Of a stretch of 64,000 bases of DNA, positions 1 to 9,039 are shown piece by piece. Each line of letters opens with the position of its first letter. Positions within the stretch are counted from its first letter, which is position 1. Both the position numbers and the translations under genes were made by a program. Under the pieces are notes generated by a model. That model worked only from the letters and a program-made list of their open reading frames with translations, had not been told where the DNA came from and made no database searches. The DNA comes from Amycolatopsis arida (lineage in GTDB: Bacteria > Actinomycetota > Actinomycetes > Mycobacteriales > Pseudonocardiaceae), in the NCBI RefSeq assembly GCF_900115565.1, contig NZ_FOWW01000006.1:186001-250000 (forward strand), in the 5' to 3' direction.

Positions 1-341
1 CGTGGGGTGATACGCGTCGGGTGGTCCGTAGGCGGTTGGGTTCGAAGAGGTGCTCGCCTGAGTGGGTTGGTGGCTTTCCTCTGGACCTGACGGGTTCGTG
101 TGGCTTGATCGGTGGTCGGTCGGCCGGCTTGGCAGCGAAGGTGGCAGTCGGCGGGGACGTGGCCTCGGCAGGGAAGTGGTCCCGGTAGGGAGACCGGGGG
201 AAGCGGAGAGGTTGTTCCCGCGGTGAGCTTGCTCGTCGGATCGACTCGGCTCGGCGAGCGGGGCGCATCCTGGTGGCTGGGGTTGACCTCGCCCTGTCCC
301 TGCCTGGGTGCCGGCGGTGCGAACCGGCTCGGCGCGCTTCC
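1..341. other. No gene recognised at the left edge
   Basis: This stretch lies downstream of the minus-strand gene that ends at 342 and runs off the window. I see no convincing open frame with actinobacterial third-position bias, no tRNA-like fold and no clear hairpin terminator. It may hold the 3' flank of a gene outside the window. Confidence 0.4.
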
Positions 342-1427
342 CTAGCGACCCGGCCGGCGGTGCCGTTGGCGCCGCAGCTTGTTCAGGCCCAGCGCGGCGG
401 CGGCCAGCGCCACGACCACCGCCACCGCGGGCAGCACCGGCATCGACTCCTCACCGGCGGGGTCGGCGGCCCGGCTGTCGGCCGGTGGCTCGCCGCCGGG
501 CCGGCCCGCGTTCGGGCCGTCCGTGCCGGCCTCGCCCACCAGCCCGGCGGCGCCGGGCACCGCCCGCACCGGCTGCCCGACCCCCTCGCTGGCCGACAGC
601 AACGTCCCGTCCGGCTCGAACGCGATGGCCTCGCCCTGCGGCTCGTCGGGCAGCGGTACCCGCACCGGCTGCCGCCCCAGCGCGGCCACCACGTCACCGT
701 CCGGCGCCGGGTACAGGTAGGCATCCGTGTAGGTACGCAGCGCCACCACCGTGCCGTCCGCGCTCACCGCCCCACCGGTGACCAGCACCGAACCGGTTGG
801 CCCGACCGGCCCGCCCGGCGTGTCCGTGGCCGAGAGGCTCAACGAGCCCACCTTCTCCAGCGGCGTCGGCCCCGGGCTGGTCAATCGCTCGGCGGGCCGG
901 TACACCTCCGACCGGCCGAGCACGTTCTTGGTGACCAGGTACGGCGTCCCGGCCCGGTCCAACAGCAGCGCCTCCGCGTCGTGCTGCCCGTCCGGATACG
1001 TCAACCGGTACAGCGTCGCGCGGCCGTCGGACCTGACGGCGTGCAACGCGACCGTGTCCCGCTGCTTGCGGTTGTCCCCGGTGTCGGCCAGCCACAGCGT
1101 GCCGTCCGTGGCCAGGGCGAGATCCTCCACGTCGTACGGATCCGTGGAGTTGGTCAGCACGCGCTGCACCCGGCAGCTCCGGTCCAGCACGAACACCTGG
1201 ATCCGGCGGCCGCCGTCGTTGACGGCGTACCGGTGCCCCCCGTCGGCGGCCATCCCGGACAGCTCACCGATCCGCTGATCGTCGATCGCGCACACCGGCT
1301 CCGGCGCGGGCACCTCCGCCGGAGCCGCGAGCGCGGGCGAGCCGACCAGGAGCACCGCGAGCAGCACTGACAGCACGGCCGCCCCCGCCGGGACACGGCC
1401 GGGACGGCACCGACGGGTCGTGATCAC
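342..1427 (-). CDS. Secreted, C-terminally anchored propeller-like protein
   Basis: The 361-residue product has an N-terminal signal peptide (hydrophobic core near residues 15-33, AxA-like end), a body with recurring short beta motifs including ADTGDNR near residue 115, which resembles the DxGDN motif of SdiA-regulated/esterase-like beta-propellers, and a C-terminal hydrophobic segment (about 330-347) followed by an Arg-rich tail. It therefore probably faces outwards and is held by one membrane helix. Substrate or partner is unknown. Start GTG at 1427 is chosen because a TACGGT -10 box lies at 1434-1439, six bases upstream, which fits a leaderless message. It is downstream of hflX on the same strand but with its own promoter. 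Confidence 0.8.
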   Translation of the reverse strand: MITTRRCRPGRVPAGAAVLSVLLAVLLVGSPALAAPAEVPAPEPVCAIDDQRIGELSGMAADGGHRYAVNDGGRRIQVFVLDRSCRVQRVLTNSTDPYDVEDLALATDGTLWLADTGDNRKQRDTVALHAVRSDGRATLYRLTYPDGQHDAEALLLDRAGTPYLVTKNVLGRSEVYRPAERLTSPGPTPLEKVGSLSLSATDTPGGPVGPTGSVLVTGGAVSADGTVVALRTYTDAYLYPAPDGDVVAALGRQPVRVPLPDEPQGEAIAFEPDGTLLSASEGVGQPVRAVPGAAGLVGEAGTDGPNAGRPGGEPPADSRAADPAGEESMPVLPAVAVVVALAAAALGLNKLRRQRHRRPGR

Positions 1428-1475
1428 CCGTCCACCGTACTGAAAGTCGGCGGGACACCGGTCCCGCGCGACGCG

Positions 1476-2981
1476 CTACGCGCGGGAGCTTTCCACCGCG
1501 TAGTCCCGCAACGCGGCGGCCAGGTCCGGCCGCACCCGGGCCACCAGCCGGGTGCCCTCCGAGGTGTGCTCCTCGGCGAGCACCTCACCGTCGGCATGGG
1601 TCCTCGCCACCAGCTCACCCCGCGTGTAGGGCACCACGACCTCCACCGCGACCTCCGGCCGGGGCAGCCGCTCGGCGACGGCCTCCAACAGCTCGGCCAT
1701 GCCGTGCCCGGTCCGCGCGGACACCACCACCGCGTCGGGCAGCAGGTGCCGCAGCCGGGCCAGGGTCACCTCGTCGGCGGCGTCGGCCTTGTTCACCACG
1801 ACCAGCTCCGGCGGCAGCGGCGTGGACCGGCGCGCGCCGATCTCCGCCAGCACCTCGCGCACCGCGCTCACCTGGTCCTCGGGCGCCGGGTCCGACCCGT
1901 CCACGACGTGCAGGAGCAGGTCGGAGTCGGCGGCCTCGTCCAGCGTCGACCGGAACGCCTCCACCAGCTGGTGCGGCAGATGCCGCACGAACCCGACGGT
2001 GTCGGTGAGGGTGTAGGCGCGCCCGTCCGGGGTCTCGGCCCGCCGCGTGGTCGGATCCAACGTCGCGAACAGGGCGTCCTCCACCAGCACGCCCGCGCCG
2101 GTGACCGCGTTCAGCAGGCTCGACTTGCCGGCGTTGGTGTAGCCGACGATCGCCACGCTGGGCACCTCGTTGGCCGTCCGCCGCCCGCGCTTGGTGGCCC
2201 GGACGGTGTCCATCGCCGCGATCTCGCGGCGCAGCTTGGCCATCCGCTTGCCGATCCGTCGCCGGTCGGTCTCCAGCTTCGTCTCACCGGGGCCGCGCAG
2301 ACCCACGCCGGCGTTGCCACCGCGGCCACCGCCCTGCCGGGACAACGACTCACCCCAGCCCCGCAGTCGCGGGACGAGGTACTGCAGCTGGGCCAGCTCG
2401 ACCTGCGCCTTGCCCTCCCGCGACCGCGCGTGCTGGGCGAAGATGTCCAGGATCAACGCGGTCCGGTCGATCACCTTCACCTTGAGCTTCGCCTCGAGCT
2501 GGCGGAGCTGACCCGGCGAGAGCTCACCGTCGCAGATCACCGTGTCCGCGCCGGTCGCCCTGACCACGTCGGCCAGCTCGCGCACCTTGCCGGCACCGAT
2601 GTAGGTCGCCGGGTCGGGGCGACCGCGCCGCTGCACCATGCCCTCGAGGACCTGCGAGCCCGCGGTCTCGGCCAGCCGGGCCAGCTCGGCCAGCGACGCC
2701 TCCGACTGCTCGGCCGTGCCCTCGGTCCACACCCCGACGAGCACCACGCGCTCCAGCCGGAGCTTCCGGTACTCGACCTCGGTGACGTCGTCCAGCTCGG
2801 TGGACAGCCCGGCGACCCGCCGCAGCGACGCCCGCTCGGACAGCTCCAGCTCGCCTGGCGAGAGCTCCGGCTCGTCGAGCAGCAGCTCGTCCTCCCGCAA
2901 CGCGGCATCGAGAGCGGCGTCGTCGACATCGGTGTCGGCGAAAGCCTGGTCGTCGAAAGACCTGTGTGTCAGTTCTGTCAT
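1476..2981 (-). CDS. hflX: GTPase HflX
   Basis: HflX is a ribosome-associated GTPase that splits or rescues stalled 70S particles. The 501-residue product has the HflX N-terminal domain with the glycine-rich linker (GGGRGGNAGVGLRGPGETKLE) ahead of the G domain, a G1 motif GYTNAGKSS near residue 280, a G3 motif DTVGF, and G4 NKAD. The open frame extends upstream but the start ATG at 2981 is supported by AGGGAG just before it. It follows the winged-helix regulator gene on the same strand by 43 bases, so the two may be cotranscribed. In Mycobacterium tuberculosis hflX directly follows dapF; here a regulator/transporter pair sits between them. Confidence 0.96.
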   Translation of the reverse strand: MTELTHRSFDDQAFADTDVDDAALDAALREDELLLDEPELSPGELELSERASLRRVAGLSTELDDVTEVEYRKLRLERVVLVGVWTEGTAEQSEASLAELARLAETAGSQVLEGMVQRRGRPDPATYIGAGKVRELADVVRATGADTVICDGELSPGQLRQLEAKLKVKVIDRTALILDIFAQHARSREGKAQVELAQLQYLVPRLRGWGESLSRQGGGRGGNAGVGLRGPGETKLETDRRRIGKRMAKLRREIAAMDTVRATKRGRRTANEVPSVAIVGYTNAGKSSLLNAVTGAGVLVEDALFATLDPTTRRAETPDGRAYTLTDTVGFVRHLPHQLVEAFRSTLDEAADSDLLLHVVDGSDPAPEDQVSAVREVLAEIGARRSTPLPPELVVVNKADAADEVTLARLRHLLPDAVVVSARTGHGMAELLEAVAERLPRPEVAVEVVVPYTRGELVARTHADGEVLAEEHTSEGTRLVARVRPDLAAALRDYAVESSRA

Positions 2982-3024
2982 CGTCTCCCTATCGTCCCAC
3001 GGTTGGTGGGGATCAACGAGCCAA

Positions 3025-3522
3025 TTACCGGCTCGGGTAGAGCGCCAGGTACACCGCCATGCGGTCGGCGCCGGACCGTCGCGGGCGGGCCGCGAACTCG
3101 TCGAGCAGCTCCCGCAGCCGATGTCGGAACTCCTCCTGCTCCTCGGCGGGCATTTGCACCACCAGGCGGGACTGGTCCAGCTCACCGGGACCGGTCTCCG
3201 CCACCTCCGCGAGGAACGCCTCGAGCATCGCCTCACGGACACCGTCGCTGTCGGCGTTGTCCAGCCGCCAGGACAGGCCGGTGGACCGGTACGGGATCTC
3301 CTTCGCGCCGCGGTTTCCCCTGCGCGCGGGTTGTGGCCGCAGGAAGCCCGCGTCCACCAGCTTGCGGACGTGGTGCAACGTCGTCGCGGGATCGCGGCCC
3401 AAGCGTTCGGCCAACTCCTTGTTGGTCAGTGCCTCCGCGTAGGTCAACCGGATGATGCGCAGCCGTATTCCCGAGGCGAGCGCGTTCGCCTCGGCCTCGG
3501 TGGCCTTCCGTCGTGGGTCCAC
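3025..3522 (-). CDS. ArsR-like winged-helix transcriptional regulator
   Basis: The product (165 residues from GTG 3522, 167 from GTG 3528) begins with a winged helix-turn-helix (about residues 8-65) containing ALTNKELAERLG and TLHHVRKLVDAGFL, typical of ArsR/helix-turn-helix 20 regulators, then a C-terminal effector or dimer region of unknown specificity. The gene is divergent from an MFS exporter with only about 60 bases between, and that gap holds a perfect inverted repeat. I prefer the second GTG (3522) because a TAGGCT -10 box at 3529-3534 sits six bases before it, implying a leaderless transcript. It most likely represses the exporter and perhaps itself. The ligand cannot be inferred. 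Confidence 0.88.
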   Translation of the reverse strand: MDPRRKATEAEANALASGIRLRIIRLTYAEALTNKELAERLGRDPATTLHHVRKLVDAGFLRPQPARRGNRGAKEIPYRSTGLSWRLDNADSDGVREAMLEAFLAEVAETGPGELDQSRLVVQMPAEEQEEFRHRLRELLDEFAARPRRSGADRMAVYLALYPSR

Positions 3523-3541
3523 CCGCACAGCCTACGACGAG

Positions 3542-3567
3542 CAGTGATTGACACATTCCAATCACTG
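3542..3567. promoter_or_regulatory. Perfect palindromic operator between regulator and exporter
   Basis: The sequence reads CAGTGATTG, eight bases, CAATCACTG: a perfect 9-bp inverted repeat with an 8-bp spacer. It covers the -35 hexamer (TTGACA, 3548-3553) of the exporter promoter, so a bound dimer would block RNA polymerase. Its size and position fit an ArsR/MarR-type winged-helix dimer site. The divergent regulator at 3025-3522 is the obvious candidate to bind it. Confidence 0.85.
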
Positions 3568-3577
3568 GCGGCATGCT
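3548..3577 (+). promoter_or_regulatory. Promoter of the MFS exporter gene
   Basis: A consensus TTGACA (3548-3553) is followed after 18 bases by CATGCT (3572-3577). The predicted transcription start falls at about 3584, exactly the A of the ATG, so the mRNA is probably leaderless. The -35 lies inside the palindromic operator. Confidence 0.7.
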
Positions 3578-3583
3578 GCTCGG

Positions 3584-4840
3584 ATGCCCCGCGTGTCCCT
3601 GTGGCTCCACCGCGACTTCCGCCGGCTCTGGGCCGGCGACACGGTCAGCCAGTTCGGCACCTTCGTCGGACACACCGTGCTGCCCCTGCTCGCCGCGACC
3701 GTGCTCGCCGCCACGCCGGCGCAGATGGGCCTGCTCACCGCCGCCGAGCACGCCGCGTTCCTGCTCCTCGGTTTGCCCGCCGGCGTCTGGGTCGACCGGG
3801 TCCGCCGGCGCACGCTCATGCTCGCCGCCGACGCCGTGCGCGGGACGCTGCTGCTGACCGTGCCGCTGGCATGGTGGGCGGGTGCGCTCACGCTGACCCA
3901 CCTCGTCGTCGTGGCGCTGCTGGTGGGCGCGTGCACCCTGTTCTTCGACGTGTCCTATCAGTCCTACCTGCCGTTCCTCGTCGGGCGGGACCGGCTGGTG
4001 GAGGGCAACACCAAGCTGCAGGCCAGCCAGTCGGTCGCCCAGGTCACCGGCCCCGGCATCGGCGGGCTGCTGGTCCAGGCGGTCGGCGCGGCCACCGCGG
4101 TGACCGCGACCGGCCTGTCCTACCTCGCCTCGGCCGGCTGGCTGCTGCGGATCCGGGCCAGGGAGCCACGCCCGGTCCGCGCCGAGGGCACCCGGCTGCG
4201 CACCGAGGTGGCCGAGGGGCTGCGGTTCGTGTTCGGCGACCGCGCGCTGCGGGCCATCACCGGCTACACCGCCTCCGCGAACTTCGCCGGCGCCGCGTTC
4301 ACCGCGGTCGAGGTGCTCTTCCTGACCCGGCACCTGGGCCTTCCGGCCGCCGCGGTCGGCACGGTGCTCGCCGCCGGCGGGGCGGGCAGCGTGCTCGGCG
4401 CGCTCACCGCCGGGTGGTGGACCCGCCGGATCGGGCAGGCTCGGGCGATCTGGCTGGTGCCGCTGCTGACCGCGCCGGCGATGTTCCTCGTCCCGCTGAG
4501 CGCGCCGGGCTGGCGGATCGGCCTCGTCGTGGCTGGCCTCGTCGTCACCGGCTACGGGATCGTCGTCTACAACGTCGCCCAGATCAGCTACCGGCAGGCT
4601 CTCTGCCCGGACCACCTGCTCGGCCGGATGAACGCGAGCATCCGGTGCGTGGTCTGGGGAACCCTCCCGCTGGGCGCGCTGGCCGGCGGCCTGCTCGGCG
4701 AGTGGATCGGGGTGCCGGCCACGGTGTGGGTGGCCGCCGCCGCGAGCACCGTCGCCGTGGCATGGGTGCTCTGCTCCCCGCTGCGCACGATGCGGGACGT
4801 GCCCACCACGCCCGCCCGCGTGGTCCCGTCCGGATCCTGA
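3584..4840 (+). CDS. MFS transporter (probable efflux)
   Basis: The 418-residue product has about 12 hydrophobic segments and starts with the motif RDFRRLWAGDTVSQFGT, common in the MFS_3/enterobactin-exporter-like group (EntS-type) of actinobacteria. GVWVDRVRRR between helices 2 and 3 is the conserved cytoplasmic loop. A TTG codon 36 bases upstream is in frame but belongs to the -35 box, so ATG 3584 is chosen. Divergent regulator and operator suggest inducible export of a toxic or signalling compound. Substrate unknown. A hairpin terminator follows. Confidence 0.9.
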   Translation: MPRVSLWLHRDFRRLWAGDTVSQFGTFVGHTVLPLLAATVLAATPAQMGLLTAAEHAAFLLLGLPAGVWVDRVRRRTLMLAADAVRGTLLLTVPLAWWAGALTLTHLVVVALLVGACTLFFDVSYQSYLPFLVGRDRLVEGNTKLQASQSVAQVTGPGIGGLLVQAVGAATAVTATGLSYLASAGWLLRIRAREPRPVRAEGTRLRTEVAEGLRFVFGDRALRAITGYTASANFAGAAFTAVEVLFLTRHLGLPAAAVGTVLAAGGAGSVLGALTAGWWTRRIGQARAIWLVPLLTAPAMFLVPLSAPGWRIGLVVAGLVVTGYGIVVYNVAQISYRQALCPDHLLGRMNASIRCVVWGTLPLGALAGGLLGEWIGVPATVWVAAAASTVAVAWVLCSPLRTMRDVPTTPARVVPSGS

Positions 4841-4864
4841 ACGAGCCTCGCGTCGTCGGATCCG

Positions 4865-4892
4865 GCGGGAGCGTGGGGCGTCCGGCTCCCGC
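4865..4892. terminator. Hairpin between convergent genes
   Basis: GCGGGAGC (4865-4872) pairs with GCTCCCGC (4885-4892) around a 12-base loop. It lies between the stop codons of the MFS gene and dapF, which converge, so it can serve both strands. There is no U-tract, as is usual in such GC-rich genomes. Confidence 0.55.
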
Positions 4893-4896
4893 GCGG

Positions 4897-5727
4897 TCAG
4901 GGGCGGGCCGCGCCGGCCCACCAGCCCTCGTCCAGCTCGCCACGGGCGACGATCTCCGCCGGCCCGGTCAGGGTGGACGCGCCGTGCTCGACGGTGACCC
5001 GCACCGTGCCGCCGGGAAGCTCCACAGTGGAGGAACCGGTGTCGGTGCCGGCGAGGTGCACGGCCGCGGCCACCGCCGCGACGGTGCCCGTGCCGCACGC
5101 CCGGGTCTCCCCGACCCCGCGCTCGTAGACCCGCATCCGCAGTGCGTCGGCGTCGAGGACGTTCACGAACTCCAGGTTCACGCCGTGCGGGAAGACGTCG
5201 CGGTCGAACGCCGGCTGGTCGCGCAGGTCGAGGTCGGCCACGTCGTCGTCGGCGAACGACACCAGGTGCGGGTTGCCCACGTCCACCGCGATGCCGGAGA
5301 ACTCCCTGCCGGCCACCGCGGTGACCGAGCTGCCCACGATCCGCGCCGCTCCCATGTGGACGGTCACGGAGCGGTCCGGGTGGACCCGAACCCTCCGGTC
5401 GCCCGCCCGGGTGCCGAGCGCGAAGTCCGCCTCGGTGACCAGCCCGGCGTCGACGAGGTAGCGGGCGAACACCCGCACCCCGTTGCCACACATCTCGGCG
5501 AGCGAGCCGTCGGCGTTGCGGTAGTCCATGAACCACTCGCCGGCCGACTCCACGCCCAGCGCCGCCGGCCGCACCACCCGTAGCACCCCGTCGGCACCGA
5601 GCCCGCGCTGCCGGTCGCACAGCGCGGCCACCCGCTCGGGAGTCAGGTCCAGCCGCCCGGCCGGGTCGGGGAGCAGCACGAAGTCGTTCTGCGTGCCGTG
5701 CCCCTTGAGGAACTCGATGCCGCCCAT
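4897..5727 (-). CDS. dapF: Diaminopimelate epimerase
   Basis: DapF converts LL- to meso-diaminopimelate for lysine and peptidoglycan. The 276-residue product carries both catalytic cysteine motifs, EMCGNG in the N-terminal half and ACGTG in the C-terminal half, plus HGTQNDF near the start and GNPH. Length is normal for the family. ATG 5727 is chosen over the in-frame GTG 5733 because a TAACCT -10 box at 5734-5739 lies six bases upstream, giving a leaderless start. It follows miaA on the same strand as in mycobacteria. Confidence 0.97.
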   Translation of the reverse strand: MGGIEFLKGHGTQNDFVLLPDPAGRLDLTPERVAALCDRQRGLGADGVLRVVRPAALGVESAGEWFMDYRNADGSLAEMCGNGVRVFARYLVDAGLVTEADFALGTRAGDRRVRVHPDRSVTVHMGAARIVGSSVTAVAGREFSGIAVDVGNPHLVSFADDDVADLDLRDQPAFDRDVFPHGVNLEFVNVLDADALRMRVYERGVGETRACGTGTVAAVAAAVHLAGTDTGSSTVELPGGTVRVTVEHGASTLTGPAEIVARGELDEGWWAGAARP

Positions 5728-5793
5728 GCGCACAGGTTACGGGTTCCGCCCCCAGCCCGCGGATCCACTGCCGGCGCGCGGAACCCGGATCGC

Positions 5794-6702
5794 TCAGTCG
5801 ACGACGGACACCACCTCTCGCACCCGCTCGGTGAGGTCCGGCCGGCCGCCGTCGAACCACCGGATCCGGTGATCCCGGCGGAACCACGACCGCTGCCGCC
5901 GGACGAAGCGCCGGGTGGCCACCACGGTCGCCTCGGCGGCGGCCGCGAAGTCGCCCGCGCCGTCGAGCTCGGCGAGCACCTGCTGGTAACCAAGCGCGCG
6001 GGAGGCGGTCCTCCCCTCGCGCAGGCCACGGTCGACCAGCGCGCGCACCTCGTCGACGAAACCGGCGTCGAACATCCACCGCACCCGCCGCTCCACCCGC
6101 GCGTCGAGCTCGTCGACCGCGCGGTCGATCCCGACCAGGACCGCGCCGTAGCGCGGAGCCCCCGGGGTGGGCAGGTTCGCCGAGAACCGCCGCCCGGTGA
6201 TCCGGATGACCTCCAGCGCGCGCACGATCCGTCGGGTGTTCGACGGCAGGATCGCCGCGGCGGCGGTCGGGTCCAGCTCGGCCAGCCTGGCGTGCAGCGC
6301 CGCCGCGCCGCGCTCGGCGGCCTCCCGGTCCAGCTCCGCGCGCACGGCCGGGTCGGTGCCGGGGAAGCGCAGGTCGTCGAGCACGGCCTGGACGTACAGG
6401 CCGGACCCGCCCACCAGCACCGGCACCCTGCCGGCCGCGAGCAGCCGCGCGACGCACGCCCGCGCGTCGCGCTGGTAGGCCGCGACCGACGCGGTCTCGG
6501 TCACGTCCAGCACGTCGAGCAGGTGGTGCGGCACGCCGCGCCGCTCCTCGACGGTGGCCTTCGCGGTGCCGATGTCCATGCCGCGGTAGAGCTGCATCGC
6601 GTCGGCGTTGACCACCTCGCCGCCCAGGGCGAGCGCGAGCTCCACCCCCAGCGCGGTCTTGCCGGTGGCGGTGGGGCCGACGACGGCGACCGGTCGGATC
6701 AC
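5794..6702 (-). CDS. miaA: tRNA dimethylallyltransferase
   Basis: MiaA adds a dimethylallyl group to A37 of tRNAs that read codons beginning with U. The product (302 residues) has the P-loop GPTATGKT near residue 12, the [15 protein letters not shown] tRNA/DMAPP motif, and SGLYVQA. The start GTG at 6702 overlaps the stop of the upstream gene in a GTGA arrangement and is preceded by GGGAG, favouring it over GTG 6714. It partners functionally with MiaB, encoded about 3 kb away on the same strand. Confidence 0.96.
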   Translation of the reverse strand: MIRPVAVVGPTATGKTALGVELALALGGEVVNADAMQLYRGMDIGTAKATVEERRGVPHHLLDVLDVTETASVAAYQRDARACVARLLAAGRVPVLVGGSGLYVQAVLDDLRFPGTDPAVRAELDREAAERGAAALHARLAELDPTAAAAILPSNTRRIVRALEVIRITGRRFSANLPTPGAPRYGAVLVGIDRAVDELDARVERRVRWMFDAGFVDEVRALVDRGLREGRTASRALGYQQVLAELDGAGDFAAAAEATVVATRRFVRRQRSWFRRDHRIRWFDGGRPDLTERVREVVSVVD

Positions 6703-7418
6703 CTTCGCTCCCACACCGCGACGTGGTAGCCGACCCCGAACGGGGCGGCCGAGTACAGCAGCCGCGCCCGCCAGCGGCCCGGGGCGGCCAGCGCGGCCAG
6801 CACCTGCCAGGGCACCCGCCCTCCGGCGCCCAACTCGGCGGCCAGCTCGGGGTCGAGTGCCAGCAACGCCGCGGTGTCCGCGGTGCCCAGCGCGGCACCG
6901 ACGGCCCGGTCGAATCCGGGGGCGCGGTCGTCCTCCCCGCCGGGGGCGCGCGGCCCGTGCCGGTTCGCGCCGTCACCGAGCACCAGCAGGCCCACCGGGT
7001 CGGTCGCGCCGTCGACCGCGGCCAGCCGGTCCACCAGCCGGTCCCGGTCGGCGTCGCCGGCGGCACCGGCGTTCACGGCCAGCAACTCGACCTCCACCGA
7101 CTCGGCGCCGGCCCGCTCCCGCAGCCAGGCCGCGACCAGCGCCGGCAGCGGCAGGTCGGTGAGCTCGGCGGGGGCCGATCGGGACAGCGTCACCGGCACG
7201 TCGACGCCGTAGCCGGCGAACGTGCCCCGCGCGGGCGGGCGCATCCGGCCCGGGCAGGCGTCGGCGCCGATGGCCAGCCAGTGCCCGGCCACCTCGGCGA
7301 GCCGCCGGGCGGCGGCCACGCAGGCCGTACGGACGGCCGCGGTCGCGTCCACCATTCCGGGCACCAGCTCGGGCACGAGCAGGGGAGGATGGGGCACCAC
7401 GGCGGCATGGGTGATCAC
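6699..7418 (-). CDS. Class III extradiol dioxygenase-like protein (Rv2728c type)
   Basis: The 239-residue product starts [17 protein letters not shown], the signature of the small LigB-like proteins that precede miaA throughout actinobacteria. HPP near residue 10 and several later acidic residues could form the metal site of the dioxygenase fold. No catabolic genes are nearby; its conserved place beside miaA and dapF suggests a housekeeping role that is not known. GTG 7418 is the best start because upstream translation lacks the family pattern. The 3' end overlaps miaA by four bases, so translation is coupled. Confidence 0.85.
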   Translation of the reverse strand: MITHAAVVPHPPLLVPELVPGMVDATAAVRTACVAAARRLAEVAGHWLAIGADACPGRMRPPARGTFAGYGVDVPVTLSRSAPAELTDLPLPALVAAWLRERAGAESVEVELLAVNAGAAGDADRDRLVDRLAAVDGATDPVGLLVLGDGANRHGPRAPGGEDDRAPGFDRAVGAALGTADTAALLALDPELAAELGAGGRVPWQVLAALAAPGRWRARLLYSAAPFGVGYHVAVWERR

Positions 7419-7603
7419 ACCGATCGACGGTACCCGGCACACCGGAACGGGTCGCCGACCCAGGCTCGGAGTACCACGAACGGCGCTGACCTGTTTGAAT
7501 GCCCGCCAGGGATCGCGGTCCCGCCGCACCACGCACCACCCGGCCCCGCCACCCGGCGGGGCGCCCGCCACCGGGCGGGCCGACAGGCGAGAAGGAGCCG
7601 GCC

Positions 7604-8917
7604 ATGGCCGACCACAGCACACCCGACGGCACCGACGTCCCGGCGCCGTCCCAGGTGCCCCACGCGCACGCCGCCCCGGCGCCCCCGGTGCCGAACGCCG
7701 AGGCCAGCCCCGAGCGCTGGGGCCGGGTGGACGAGGAGGGCAAGGTCTACGTCCGCACCGAGGACGGTGAGCGGGTCATCGGGATCTGGCAGGCCGGCAC
7801 CCCGGAGGAGGGGCTGCTGCACTACGCGCGCCGGTTCGACGACCTGCGCACCGAGGCCGAGCTGTTGGAGACTCGGCTGTCGTCGGGGACCGGCGACCCG
7901 AAGCAGGTGCTGGCCAGCGCGACCCAGCTGAGGGACGGCCTCGGCGAGGCCGCGGTGGTCGGCGACCTCACGGCGTTGCGGGCTCGGGTGGAGCACGTCC
8001 TCGCGCACGCCGAGCGGGCGCTGGCCGAGGTGCGGCAGGAGCGGGAGCAGGCCCGCGCGGCCGCCGTCGCGCGCAAGCAGGCGCTGGCCGAGGAGGCGGA
8101 GACGATCGCCGCCGAGTCGACCCAGTGGAAGGCCGCCGGCGACCGGCTGCGGGCGATCCTGGACGAGTGGAAGACGATCAAGGGCGTCGACCGCAAGACC
8201 GACGACGAGCTGTGGAAGCGCTTCGCCAAGGCCAGGGAGTCGTTCAACCGCCGGCGCGGCTCGCACTTCGCCGAGCTGGACAAGCAGCGGGCCGCCGCGC
8301 GGGCCCGCAAGGAGGAGCTGATCGCCGAGGCCGAGGAGCTGTCGGAGTCCTCGGACTGGGGGCCCACCGCCGGCCGGTACAAGGAGCTGATGGCGGAGTG
8401 GAAGGCCGCGGGGCGGGCGCCCAAGGACACCGACGAGGCGCTGTGGCAGCGGTTCCGGGCCGCCCAGGACAGGTTCTTCTCCCGCAGGTCCGCGGTGTTC
8501 TCCGAGCGGGACGCCGAGTTCGCCGCCAACGCCACCAAGAAGGAGGAGCTGCTCGCCGAGGCGGAGAAGATCGACCCTTCGGTGAACCTGGAGGGGGCGA
8601 AGGCGCAACTGCGCCGGATCCAGGACGCGTGGGACCAGATCGGCAAGGTGCCGCGGGAGCGGATCCGCGAGCTCGACGGCCGGCTCAGGGCCGTGCAGGA
8701 CCGGGTGCGCGAGGCCGAGGACAGCAAGTGGCGGCGCACCGACCCGGAGGCCGAGGCCAGGGCGGCGCAGTTCCGCGAGCGGGTCGAGCAGTTCGAGTCG
8801 CAGGCCGCCAAGGCCCGCGCCGCCGGCGACGAGCGCAGGGCCCGCAAGGCCGAGGAGCAGGCCGCCCAGTGGCGGGAGTGGCTCGCGGCCGCGGAGCGCG
8901 CCGTCGCCGACCGCTGA
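7604..8917 (+). CDS. DUF349 domain protein (Rv2731 type)
   Basis: The 437-residue product is almost entirely charged alpha-helix: repeated segments such as WKTIKGVDRKTDDELWKRF and WKAAGRAPKDTDEALWQRF are successive DUF349 repeats, and the C-terminal third is a strong coiled coil ending in KAEEQAAQWREWLAAAE. An acidic, proline-rich leader precedes them. No function is established; the family occurs in many bacteria and is predicted to be cytoplasmic and fibrous. GAAGGAG at 7591-7597 supports the ATG at 7604. It is divergent from the miaA operon and convergent with the next gene. Confidence 0.9.
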   Translation: MADHSTPDGTDVPAPSQVPHAHAAPAPPVPNAEASPERWGRVDEEGKVYVRTEDGERVIGIWQAGTPEEGLLHYARRFDDLRTEAELLETRLSSGTGDPKQVLASATQLRDGLGEAAVVGDLTALRARVEHVLAHAERALAEVRQEREQARAAAVARKQALAEEAETIAAESTQWKAAGDRLRAILDEWKTIKGVDRKTDDELWKRFAKARESFNRRRGSHFAELDKQRAAARARKEELIAEAEELSESSDWGPTAGRYKELMAEWKAAGRAPKDTDEALWQRFRAAQDRFFSRRSAVFSERDAEFAANATKKEELLAEAEKIDPSVNLEGAKAQLRRIQDAWDQIGKVPRERIRELDGRLRAVQDRVREAEDSKWRRTDPEAEARAAQFRERVEQFESQAAKARAAGDERRARKAEEQAAQWREWLAAAERAVADR

Positions 8918-8978
8918 CCCGGAGTCGGAGGCCACGCCGCGCGGGTCACCCGGCTCCGGCGCACTCGCGCAACGCACG

Positions 8979-9008
8979 GACCCTCACCGCTGCCGCGCGG
9001 CGAGGGTC
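8979..9008. terminator. Hairpin between convergent genes
   Basis: GACCCTCACC (8979-8988) and GGCGAGGGTC (8999-9008) form a 10-bp stem with one mismatch and a 10-base loop. It stands between the DUF349 gene and the minus-strand membrane protein gene and can terminate both. Confidence 0.6.
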
Positions 9009-9039
9009 CTCCGGTCGCGGTCGCCGCCGGACGAGCGGG

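Noticed and set aside
3548-3583. Upstream TTG start for the MFS exporter
   Set aside because: This TTG is the first half of the TTGACA -35 hexamer and lies in the operator; ATG 3584 fits the family N-terminus.
3233-7066. A 1277-codon open frame on the minus strand
   Set aside because: It overlaps dapF, miaA and the exporter in other frames and has Arg/Gly/Ala-rich content with no motif; it is an artefact of high GC.
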